A DNA stretch of 7,029 nt. Origin: Anaerolineales bacterium. Its GTDB lineage: Bacteria; Chloroflexota; Anaerolineae; Anaerolineales; UBA6663. Below the pieces are notes generated by a model, which was not told where the DNA came from, did not search any database, and was given only the letters and a program-made list of their open reading frames with translations. This document shows, piece after piece, positions 1 through 7,029 of the stretch. The stretch covers positions 1-7,029 of the forward strand of contig JAGOBN010000211.1 in assembly GCA_017999235.1 (NCBI GenBank). Direction: 5' to 3'. The position numbers and the translations under genes were made by a program. Within the stretch, counting starts at the first letter, position 1. The number at the start of each line of letters is the position of its first letter.

Positions 1-555
1 CAGGCTGATGCCCTCGCGCCGCAGGTCGGCGGCCAGGGCGCGCAGTTCCGCCAGCGTCCCCAGCGGGGCGTGGACCTCGCGGTAACTGCTCACCGCGTAA
101 CCGCCGTCGCTGTTGCCGGCCGGGACCTTGAAGAGCGGCATCAGGTGCAGATAGGTGAGGCCCAGCTCCTTCAGGTACGGGAGTTTGGCGCGCAGGCCGC
201 TCAGGTCGCCGGCGAACAAATCCACGTAGCACACCCCGCCCAGCATCTGGTTGGATTGAAACCAATCCGGCTGGGTCTCGCGGGCGGCGTCCAGCGCCTT
301 GAGCTCGGCCGGCCGGGCCAGCCAGGCCTCGGCGCACACGGCCAGCAGGGCTTCCAGGTCAAAAATCAAGTCGGCGCGGCCAGCGTAAACCGCCGTCAAC
401 AGCGCGTGCAGGCGGGGGAAATGCGCCTCCAGCCGGCGTTGAAAGGCGGCCCAGTCGGCGGGGCCGGCCTGGGCGGCGAAGCGCGCATGGAGGGCGGGCA
501 GCAGCCGGCGCAGGATGCGCTCGGCCTCGACGGGGTTGATCACCACCTCAGCCAT
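1..555 (-). CDS. ams: Amylosucrase (GH13), N-terminal part, truncated by the window edge
   Basis: Amylosucrase moves the glucosyl unit of sucrose onto a growing alpha-1,4-glucan and releases fructose, with no nucleotide sugar needed. The 185 residues visible match the family's start from memory of the Neisseria enzyme: an all-helical N-terminal domain (about residues 1-95), then the barrel opening, with the motif GGVCYVDLFAGDL (106-118), the segment LGLTYLHLMPLF (131-142) and SDGGYAVSSYR (149-159). That last motif holds the Asp and Tyr (D150, Y153) that shape the sucrose-binding pocket. The catalytic Asp/Glu residues lie past the left edge. The ATG at 553-555 is 14 bases after the fructokinase stop and has a GAGGG ribosome site. 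The family N-terminus fits this start, although the frame is open further upstream. Being next to a fructokinase, which uses its by-product, supports the call. A related GH13 sucrose enzyme is the only serious alternative. Confidence 0.9.
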   Translation of the reverse strand, partial: MAEVVINPVEAERILRRLLPALHARFAAQAGPADWAAFQRRLEAHFPRLHALLTAVYAGRADLIFDLEALLAVCAEAWLARPAELKALDAARETQPDWFQSNQMLGGVCYVDLFAGDLSGLRAKLPYLKELGLTYLHLMPLFKVPAGNSDGGYAVSSYREVHAPLGTLAELRALAADLRREGISL

Positions 556-562
556 CGGGAAG

Positions 563-567
563 CCCTC
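563..567 (-). promoter_or_regulatory. Ribosome binding site of the amylosucrase gene
   Basis: GAGGG on the minus strand, 7 bases before the ATG at 553-555 and just inside the end of the fructokinase gene. It supports this ATG as the start and suggests translation coupled to the gene before it. Confidence 0.5.
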
Positions 568-569
568 GC

Positions 570-1472
570 TCAGTGAGAAGTCGCGGCTTGTTCGGCCAGG
601 GCGATGGCGCCCAAGACGCCGGCGCGGTTGCCCAGCCCGGGCGGAACGATGTATTGATCAATCTGATTTAAGACGGCCGGCGCCTGCACATAGCCGTTCA
701 GCAGGCGCTGCACCTCCGCCCGCACCAGCGGGAACATGTGCGCCTGCGCCATGACGCCGCCGCCCAGGATCAGGCGCCGGGGCGAGAGCACGAAGATGTA
801 ATTGCAGAGCGCCTGGGCGATATAGCCGGCCTCCAGCGGCCAGGCCGGGTGGTCCGGCGCGAGGGTTTCGGCGCGCGCGCCCCAGCGTTTTTCCAGCGCG
901 GGGCCGGCGGCCAGGCCCTCGAAGCAATCGCCGTGAAACGGACACGCGCCCGGGAAGGGGTCCACCGCCGGGTCGCGCGGGAGGCGGATGTGGCCCATCT
1001 CCGGGTGGAGCAGGCCGTGCACCAGCCGGCCGCCCACCAAAGCGCCGCCGCCGACGCCGGTGCCGATGGTGAGATAGATCAGGGTGTCCAGCCCCTGGCC
1101 GGCGCCCCAGCGCCATTCGCCCAGCGCGGCGCCGTTCACGTCCGTGTCAAAGCCCACCGGCACGCCGAGCGCTTTCCGGAACGGGCCGGCCACATCCGCA
1201 AAGGCCCAGCCCGGTTTGGGGGTGGAGGTGATGAAGCCGAACGTGGCCGAGGCCGGGTCCGGGTCCACCGGGCCGAACGACGCGATGCCCAGGCCGGCCA
1301 GCGGCCCGTGCTGGCGGCGCTGCGCCTCAAAGAACGCCAGCGCCTGGCCGAGCGTTTCCGCCGGCGTGGTGGTGGGGAAACGCGCTTCGGCGCGCACGTC
1401 GTCGGGGCCGGTGCCGACCGCACACACAAACTTGGTGCCGCCGGCCTCGATCCCCCCGTAGAGGTTGGTCAT
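570..1472 (-). CDS. scrK: Fructokinase, ROK family (zinc-containing)
   Basis: A cytoplasmic sugar kinase that uses ATP to make fructose 6-phosphate. The 300-residue length is normal for ROK fructokinases. Visible motifs are the N-terminal phosphate-binding loop [10 protein letters not shown] (6-15), the catalytic region [12 protein letters not shown] (108-119, catalytic base D111), IGTGVGGG (136-143), and the ROK zinc site H161 with C177-x2-H180-x2-C183 inside [15 protein letters not shown]. The stretches HPEMGH and IVPPGLG closely recall the Bacillus YdhR/GmuE fructokinase rather than glucokinases. The start is ATG at 1470-1472 with AAGGAG six bases upstream. It lies 25 bp after treS and 14 bp before amylosucrase, which produces fructose, so the genomic context agrees with fructose as substrate. 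Mannose or glucose as a side substrate is possible for this family. The scrK symbol is by analogy. Confidence 0.92.
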   Translation of the reverse strand: MTNLYGGIEAGGTKFVCAVGTGPDDVRAEARFPTTTPAETLGQALAFFEAQRRQHGPLAGLGIASFGPVDPDPASATFGFITSTPKPGWAFADVAGPFRKALGVPVGFDTDVNGAALGEWRWGAGQGLDTLIYLTIGTGVGGGALVGGRLVHGLLHPEMGHIRLPRDPAVDPFPGACPFHGDCFEGLAAGPALEKRWGARAETLAPDHPAWPLEAGYIAQALCNYIFVLSPRRLILGGGVMAQAHMFPLVRAEVQRLLNGYVQAPAVLNQIDQYIVPPGLGNRAGVLGAIALAEQAATSH

Positions 1473-1478
1473 CGCAGA

Positions 1479-1484
1479 CTCCTT
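1479..1484 (-). promoter_or_regulatory. Ribosome binding site of the fructokinase gene
   Basis: AAGGAG on the minus strand, six bases before the ATG at 1470-1472, in the 25-bp gap after treS. No terminator or promoter is visible in this gap, so treS and the kinase are probably on one transcript. Confidence 0.8.
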
Positions 1485-1497
1485 GTAAACAGGCTGA

Positions 1498-3120
<1,623 letters not shown>

Positions 3121-3147
3121 GGCGGCAATGAGGTCTGAAGCGCGGGA

Positions 3148-3183
3148 GGCTGAAGGACGGTCATCCCAGACCGTCCTTCAGCC
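3148..3183 (-). other. Perfect 15-bp stem-loop between the second permease gene and treS
   Basis: Arms 3148-3162 and 3169-3183 are perfect reverse complements around a six-base loop (TGGGAT on the transcript strand). The structure begins 29 bases past the permease stop and ends 27 bases before the treS ATG. No run of T follows on the minus strand, so it is not a standard intrinsic terminator. It may be an mRNA processing or stability element, an attenuator, or a copy of a dispersed palindromic repeat. The flanks of this 92-bp gap show nothing else recognisable. Confidence 0.75.
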
Positions 3184-3212
3184 GGAGTTCTTAAAGCGCT
3201 GGTGCGGGTCGG

Positions 3213-4310
3213 TTAGCCCTTCACCGAGCCGGAAAGCAGGCCGCGCACGAAGAAGCGCTGGAGCGAGAAGAACACGGCCAGCGGCAGGAGCATGGAGATA
3301 AAGGCGCCGGCGGTGAGCAGGTGCCAGTCCGCGCCGCGCGAGCCCACGATTTCAGCCAGGCGCTGGGTGATCACCTGCACGTCCGGCTTGGCGCCCACGA
3401 AGATCAGGGCCACCAGGTAGTCATTCCAGACCCACAGGAACTGGAAGATGGCGAAGGACGCCAGGGCCGGCACCGAGAGCGGGATGATCAACTGGGTGAA
3501 GATGGTGAAGTGCGAAGCCCCGTCGATGAAGGCGCTCTCTAGGATATCGCGCGGCAGCTGGCTGATGTAGTTGAACAGCAGATAAGTGGCCAGCGGCAGG
3601 CCAAAGCCCGTGTGCGCCAGCCAAACGGCCAGGAAGGTGCCGTTCAGGTCCAGGGCCACATAGTCCCGCAGGATCGGCACCAGCGCGATCTGCAGCGGCA
3701 CCACCAGCAGGGCCACCACGATGGTGAACAAGATGCGCCGGCCCGGGAAGTTCATCCAGGCGAAGCCGTAGGCGGCAAAGGCCGCAATCAGGATGGGGAT
3801 CACCGTGGACGGCACGGCCACAATCAGGCTGTTGAGGAAGGCGTTGCCCATGTCGTCGCCCTTCACGGTCCGGGTGGAGCCGTCGGGCTGGGTGATGATG
3901 TATTCCTTGCCGGTCAGCACGTTGACGTAGTTGTCCAGCGTGAAGTTCGCATTGGTCTTCCACTGGCGTTCCTGGATTTCCACGCGGCCCAGCCGCCGGT
4001 TGCCCATCCAGGTCAGGCGCTGGCCGTCCGGGGACGTCACCCCGGCCCGGAACTCCTCAAAGGTCCCTTGCGCCCCGCCGATAGTCATGACGCCCTGGCG
4101 GTCGGCGTCGGCCGGGATGTCCACCTCGCCGGTCTTGACCCAGTCCTGGTGCGGGAAGATCGTCCACCAGCCGGAGACCTGGATGTCCGTCCGGTCCCGG
4201 AACGAGGACACCAGCAGGCCGAAAGTGGGGATCAGCCAGGCCAGGCAGATCAAGGCCAGCGCACCGTTGATGGCGATCTGACCGACCAGTTTGCGGGTTC
4301 GGTTGTCCAT
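3213..4310 (-). CDS. aglG: Sugar ABC transporter permease, AglG/MalG type, with a large extracytoplasmic loop
   Basis: Inner-membrane subunit that forms the sugar channel together with the other permease. About six membrane segments are visible (near residues 14-36, 157-181, 193-215, 225-247, 280-302, 331-352). The EAA loop that docks on the ATPase is ESAFIDGASHFTIFTQLIIP (258-277). The C-terminus GLLSGSVKG is typical of MalG-like permeases. Between the first and second membrane segments is a loop of about 120 residues (37-156), longer than in plain MalG-type permeases. As I recall, AglG/GgtD-type alpha-glucoside permeases carry such an insertion. The ATG overlaps the preceding permease's stop by one base, and GGGAGG sits seven bases upstream, so the two permeases are probably translated together in equal amounts. 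The family call is firm. The substrate (sucrose, maltose or trehalose) is inferred from the neighbours. Confidence 0.9.
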   Translation of the reverse strand: MDNRTRKLVGQIAINGALALICLAWLIPTFGLLVSSFRDRTDIQVSGWWTIFPHQDWVKTGEVDIPADADRQGVMTIGGAQGTFEEFRAGVTSPDGQRLTWMGNRRLGRVEIQERQWKTNANFTLDNYVNVLTGKEYIITQPDGSTRTVKGDDMGNAFLNSLIVAVPSTVIPILIAAFAAYGFAWMNFPGRRILFTIVVALLVVPLQIALVPILRDYVALDLNGTFLAVWLAHTGFGLPLATYLLFNYISQLPRDILESAFIDGASHFTIFTQLIIPLSVPALASFAIFQFLWVWNDYLVALIFVGAKPDVQVITQRLAEIVGSRGADWHLLTAGAFISMLLPLAVFFSLQRFFVRGLLSGSVKG

Positions 4311-5422
4311 TAGAAAGCCTCCCGCTCTTTGAACTGTCTGAGGTTGTAGATCATCACCGGGATGACGGCAATGAGCAGGATGATGGCGATGGCCGAGCCA
4401 TAGCCAAAATTCCGGTTGGTGAAATACTGGCGGTAGAACTCGGTGGCGATGACGCTGGTGCCGAACTGGCCGCCCGTCATCACCCAGACCACGTCAAAGA
4501 TCTTCAGCGTGAAGATGATCACCGTGGTGGTGACGGTGATGATGGTGCCCGTGATTTGAGGGATCATGATCTGGAAGAAGACCTGGATATCGTTGGCGCC
4601 GTCCACTTGGGCGGCTTCCAGGATCTCGCCGGGAACACCCTTGATGGCGGCCGAGAACAGCACCATGGCATAGCCGGTCTGCAGCCAGATGACGATGACG
4701 ATCAGGAACAGGCTGTTGAAGGGCGGGGTGATGAGCGCCGTCCAGGCCTGGGGCTCGTTGCCCAGCGCCACCCAGATGGCGTTCAGCAGGCCGATCTGCG
4801 GGTCGGCCTTGTCTTTGACCTCGTAGACAAAATTCCAGATCACGCCGGCGCCTACGAACGAGATCGCCATCGGCATGAAGATGATGGACTTGGCCAGGGT
4901 CTCAAACCGGCTGCGGTCGGCCAGCACGGCGACCAGCAGGCCAAAAACCACGGTAAAGCTGGTGCCCAGCACCATCCACAGCAAGTTGTTGCGGAAGACA
5001 TCCAGCATGCTTTGCTGGGTGAGGACGTCGAGGTAGTTCTGCAGGCCGACGAAGACCGAGCTGTTGGCGTTGAACAGGCTGATCCACAGGGTGCGCAGGG
5101 TGGGCAGCGCCAGAAACCAGATCAGGATGGCCATGGCCGGCCCGATAAACAGGAACGGCTGCAGCCGGCGCACCCACTCGGCCGGCAGCTGCTCCACCAG
5201 CCAGTTGGAGACCAGGTAGAGCAGGCCGGCCCCGCCCACGCCCCAGATGATGGCCACCAGCGCGATCAACAGCTTGGGGGCGTCGCTGTCGCGCAAGAAC
5301 AAGAACCCCTGCCACAAGCCGAGGAAGGTCAGGCCGGGCACGGCCAGCGCCAGCACGAGCCGGCCGAGGCCGGAGGCCAACCAGCTGGCTAGAGACGGTG
5401 GAGCAGAGCGCGATGCAGACAT
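4310..5422 (-). CDS. aglF: Sugar ABC transporter permease, AglF/MalF type
   Basis: Inner-membrane partner of the AglG-type permease in a carbohydrate importer. The 370 residues contain about eight hydrophobic segments (near 22-43, 51-74, 89-110, 146-168, 177-200, 234-257, 290-313, 341-360), matching the eight-segment MalF plan. The EAA motif is EILEAAQVDGANDIQVFFQI (266-285), with the conserved Glu-Ala-Ala and downstream Gly that contact the ATPase. GLQNYLDVL (126-134) and VMTGGQFGTSVIATEFYRQ (314-332) are typical of this family. The ATG at 5420-5422 has AGGAG six bases upstream. A 162-bp gap with two stem-loops and a possible promoter separates it from the binding-protein gene, which suggests lower or separately controlled expression relative to that gene. 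The symbol is by analogy with the rhizobial alpha-glucoside system. Confidence 0.9.
   Translation of the reverse strand: MSASRSAPPSLASWLASGLGRLVLALAVPGLTFLGLWQGFLFLRDSDAPKLLIALVAIIWGVGGAGLLYLVSNWLVEQLPAEWVRRLQPFLFIGPAMAILIWFLALPTLRTLWISLFNANSSVFVGLQNYLDVLTQQSMLDVFRNNLLWMVLGTSFTVVFGLLVAVLADRSRFETLAKSIIFMPMAISFVGAGVIWNFVYEVKDKADPQIGLLNAIWVALGNEPQAWTALITPPFNSLFLIVIVIWLQTGYAMVLFSAAIKGVPGEILEAAQVDGANDIQVFFQIMIPQITGTIITVTTTVIIFTLKIFDVVWVMTGGQFGTSVIATEFYRQYFTNRNFGYGSAIAIILLIAVIPVMIYNLRQFKEREAF
4318..4323 (-). promoter_or_regulatory. Ribosome binding site of the second permease, inside the end of the first
   Basis: GGGAGG on the minus strand, seven bases before the ATG at 4308-4310. The start codon shares one base with the upstream stop (TAATG at 4308-4312), the usual layout for translational coupling. 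Confidence 0.75.
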
Positions 5423-5428
5423 AGGCGG

Positions 5429-5433
5429 CTCCT
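5429..5433 (-). promoter_or_regulatory. Ribosome binding site of the first permease
   Basis: AGGAG on the minus strand, six bases before the ATG at 5420-5422. It fixes the start of the permease. Confidence 0.8.
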
Positions 5434-5463
5434 GAATTGTCGCGGGATATTGAAGGTGGGCCG

Positions 5464-5469
5464 ATTATA
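5464..5469 (-). promoter_or_regulatory. Possible -10 element of an internal promoter for the permease genes
   Basis: A perfect TATAAT on the minus strand in otherwise GC-rich DNA, about 41 bases before the permease ATG. This would give a leader of roughly 35 bases. No good TTGACA box is visible; the nearest candidate, TCGTCA with a 19-base spacer, is weak. A promoter here would let the permeases be transcribed apart from the binding protein. Confidence 0.35.
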
Positions 5470-5479
5470 AACCGGTTGA
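5468..5479. promoter_or_regulatory. Possible LacI-family operator (CCGG-centred palindrome)
   Basis: AACCGGTT (5470-5477) is a perfect 8-bp palindrome, extended to 12 bp (TAAACCGGTTGA) with one mismatched pair. Many LacI-family sugar repressors bind palindromes of this kind with a central CG. It overlaps the candidate -10 by two bases, where a repressor would block the promoter. An 8-bp palindrome can occur by chance and no regulator gene is in the window. Confidence 0.3.
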
Positions 5480-5499
5480 GGCCGCGGATGACGATGACA

Positions 5500-5534
5500 G
5501 CGCCGGGAAACGGAGCCAGTCCGTTCCCCGGCGC
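5500..5534 (-). other. Stem-loop 2 between the binding-protein and permease genes
   Basis: Arms 5500-5514 and 5520-5534 pair over 15 positions around a five-base loop. The single DNA mismatch becomes a G-U pair in the minus-strand RNA, so the RNA stem is complete. It directly abuts the other stem-loop. No T-tract follows, so full termination is not expected. Confidence 0.7.
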
Positions 5535-5565
5535 GCCGGCCGCCCGGTGGAACTGGGCGGCCGGC
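5535..5565 (-). other. Stem-loop 1 just after the binding-protein gene
   Basis: Arms 5535-5545 and 5555-5565 (GCCGGCCGCCC and its reverse complement) form a perfect, all-GC 11-bp stem with a nine-base loop, starting 19 bases after the binding-protein stop. Such structures after binding-protein genes commonly protect the 5' part of the transcript from 3' decay, keeping the binding protein in excess over the permeases, as known for malE-malF. Confidence 0.7.
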
Positions 5566-5584
5566 CGGGAGACGCTGGACTGGC

Positions 5585-7029
5585 TTACTTCGGCCAGGTG
5601 GCGTCGATGTTCTTGACGGCAGTATCGAGGTCTTCGGTGCCGGCGACGTAGGAGGTCATTTCCTTCCAGAAGGAGCCGGAGCCGACCTGGCCGGGCATGA
5701 GGTCGGAGGCGTCGAAGCGGACGGCGGAGGCTTCGAGGATGATCTGGGCCACGCCGCGGTCGACGTCATTGGTGTACCAGTCGAGCGAGGAATCCAGGTG
5801 CGGGGAGATAGCGCCGCCGGACTGGATCCAGGTCTTGAGGTGCTCGCCCTTGGTGAAGTGCTCCATGACGGCGATGACTTCGGGGCGGTCGGAGAAAGCG
5901 GCCCAGATGTCGCCGGCGACGAGGACGGGCTTGCCGTAGGCGGGATCGAGGCCGGGCAGGTAGAAGAAGCCGTAGTCCACGCCGGCTTTAGCGTCGGCGG
6001 GGAAGAAGGAGGTGATGAAGTTGCCCTGCTTGTGGAGCCAGCACTTGGGCTGATCTTCGAACATGGGGGTGGGGGCGTCGCCGAAGAAGGTGGTGGCGAT
6101 GGCGGCCCGCCCGCCGTAGACGTAGTCGTCGTTGAACCAGATGCTGGACCAGGCTTCGATGGCCTTCTTGACTTCGGGGGAGTCAAAGCCGAGCTCGCCC
6201 TTGACCCACTTGTCGTAGTTCTCCAGCGAGGTGGTGCGCAGCATCATTTCTTCGGTCCAGTCGGTGGCGGCCCAGCCGGTGGCGGCGCCGGACTCGATGC
6301 CGACGCACCAGGGGGTGTCACCGTCCGCGACGATCTGATCCATCAGCGCCTGGAGTTCTTCCCAGGTGGTGGGGATCTCATAGCCGGCGGCGTCGAAGTC
6401 GTCCTTGGGATACCAGACCAGGGACTTGCCGTTGACGCGCTCCCAGATGCCGGCCATGATCGGGCCGTTGGGGCCGTCCATCATGGCCATGTCGAGCCAG
6501 GAAGCGTTGTAGGTCTTGAGCAGGTTGTCGCGGGTCAGGAACTGGCTGAGATCGATGACCTTGCCGTCGGCCACAAAGTTGGAGAGCAGGCCGGGCTGCG
6601 GAAAGTCCACAATGTCCGGGGCGTCGCCGGCGTCCACGCGGGCGCCGATGGTGGCCTCGAACTCCTTGGAGCCTTCGTACTGAATGTCGATGCCGGTCTG
6701 ATCTTCAAAAGCCTTCATCGTGGCATCGAACTTGACAGCGTCCTCATCCGTGAACGGGCCGGTGGCCGTCACGATCGTGCCCTTGAACTCACCCGCCAGC
6801 GCCCGCTCCAGGAAGGTCTTGGCCGCCGGCGTGGTGGTGGTGCCGCCCGTGCCGCCGGGCCAGGTGGCGTCGATGTTCTTGACAGCGGTATCGAGGTCTT
6901 CAGTGCCGGCGACGTAGGAGGTCATTTCCTTCCAGAAGGAGCCGGAGCCGACCTGGCCGGGCATGAGGTCGGAGGCGTCGAAGCGGACGGCGGAGGCTTC
7001 GAGGATGATCTGGGCCACGCCGCGGTCGA
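5585..7029 (-). CDS. aglE: Sugar-binding protein of an ABC importer, AglE type, tandem-domain form; 5' end outside the window
   Basis: Extracytoplasmic protein that captures the sugar and delivers it to the permeases. One whole domain (about 422 residues, 5588-6856) is visible. It starts with a Gly/Thr-rich linker, GGTGGTTTTP (6827-6856), followed by FKGTIVTATGPF, then DAGDAPDIVDFPQPGLLSNF, TTWEELQALMDQI, and PKCWLHKQGNFITSFFP, all recalling rhizobial AglE. Two cysteines (in TPWC and PKCW) may form a disulphide. Upstream in the same frame are 57 residues nearly identical to this domain's own C-terminus, ending in DATWP, so a second domain precedes it. The frame is open to the edge. The GTG at 7016-7018 is an internal Val codon, not the start, because the repeat copy reads V there. 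The signal peptide must lie outside. The family call is firm; the sugar is inferred from context. Confidence 0.88.
   Translation of the reverse strand, partial: DRGVAQIILEASAVRFDASDLMPGQVGSGSFWKEMTSYVAGTEDLDTAVKNIDATWPGGTGGTTTTPAAKTFLERALAGEFKGTIVTATGPFTDEDAVKFDATMKAFEDQTGIDIQYEGSKEFEATIGARVDAGDAPDIVDFPQPGLLSNFVADGKVIDLSQFLTRDNLLKTYNASWLDMAMMDGPNGPIMAGIWERVNGKSLVWYPKDDFDAAGYEIPTTWEELQALMDQIVADGDTPWCVGIESGAATGWAATDWTEEMMLRTTSLENYDKWVKGELGFDSPEVKKAIEAWSSIWFNDDYVYGGRAAIATTFFGDAPTPMFEDQPKCWLHKQGNFITSFFPADAKAGVDYGFFYLPGLDPAYGKPVLVAGDIWAAFSDRPEVIAVMEHFTKGEHLKTWIQSGGAISPHLDSSLDWYTNDVDRGVAQIILEASAVRFDASDLMPGQVGSGSFWKEMTSYVAGTEDLDTAVKNIDATWPK
5592..5763. repeat. Direct repeat, copy A (C-terminal end of the complete binding domain)
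   Basis: This 172-bp stretch matches 6858-7029 with three mismatches (5618, 5621 and 5636 against 6884, 6887 and 6902). All three are at third codon positions and silent. The offset is 1266 bp, exactly 422 codons. Confidence 0.97.
6858..7029. repeat. Direct repeat, copy B (C-terminal end of the preceding binding domain), running off the window
   Basis: Partner of the copy at 5592-5763. The match begins one base inside the Pro codon before the linker and continues to the last base of the window, so the true repeat may be longer. The last 127 bases (6903-7029) match 5637-5763 exactly. Confidence 0.97.

Noticed and set aside
3148..3183. Intrinsic transcription terminator after the permeases
   Set aside because: The stem is strong but no T-tract follows on the transcribed strand, and the downstream genes belong to the same pathway. 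It is listed as a stem-loop of unknown role.
4556..5392. Plus-strand open frame (278 codons) opposite the first permease
   Set aside because: Its composition (Gln, Asp, His, Gly) is what hydrophobic membrane codons give when read in reverse. No family features are seen.
5656..6186. Pro/Ser/Thr-rich minus-strand frame inside the binding-protein gene
   Set aside because: It is an out-of-frame reading of the binding protein. The low-complexity composition follows from the codon bias of the real frame.
7016..7018. GTG as start codon of the binding protein
   Set aside because: The frame stays open to the edge, the matching position in the other copy is an internal Val, and a start here would give no signal peptide.
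5592..7029. CRISPR array or mobile-element ends as explanation of the direct repeat
   Set aside because: Only two long copies 1266 bp apart exist, both coding and in the same frame. There is no transposase, terminal inverted repeat or spacer pattern.

Overview
The window is a single, tightly packed minus-strand gene cluster for uptake and metabolism of alpha-glucosides such as sucrose, maltose and trehalose. Transcription runs from the right edge to the left edge. The order is: a sugar-binding protein of the AglE type (5' end beyond the right edge), an AglF/MalF-type permease, an AglG/MalG-type permease, a trehalose synthase (TreS), a ROK-family fructokinase, and an amylosucrase cut by the left edge. 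The DNA is very GC-rich throughout. The gene content and the Gly/Thr-rich linker in the binding protein would suit a GC-rich free-living bacterium such as a member of the Chloroflexota. That assignment is an inference from style; no taxonomic marker is present.

The genes form a coherent pathway. The binding protein and two permeases would import the disaccharide. Amylosucrase converts sucrose to alpha-glucan plus fructose, the fructokinase phosphorylates the released fructose, and TreS interconverts trehalose and maltose. No ATPase subunit (MsmX/AglK/MalK type) is in the window, so it must be encoded elsewhere or outside the edges.

The most unusual feature is the binding protein. Its open frame holds one whole binding domain (about 422 residues) preceded in frame by the last ~57 residues of another, nearly identical domain. 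A 172-bp stretch at the right edge (6858-7029) repeats 5592-5763 with only three mismatches, all synonymous, at a spacing of 1266 bp (422 codons). The gene therefore looks like a head-to-tail fusion of two or more binding domains joined by a short Gly/Thr-rich linker. The final 127 bases of the window match exactly, so the window may end where an assembler met the repeat, and the number of units is unresolved.

The two larger intergenic gaps hold RNA structure. Between binding protein and first permease (5423-5584) lie two adjacent strong stem-loops, followed by a TATAAT -10-like hexamer overlapping a CCGG-centred palindrome like a LacI-family operator. Between second permease and treS (3121-3212) lies a perfect 15-bp stem-loop without a T-tract, and treS has no visible Shine-Dalgarno. 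These suggest that transporter and enzyme genes are expressed at different levels from one operon. The remaining junctions are short (25 and 14 bp) or overlapping (one base), with good ribosome binding sites.
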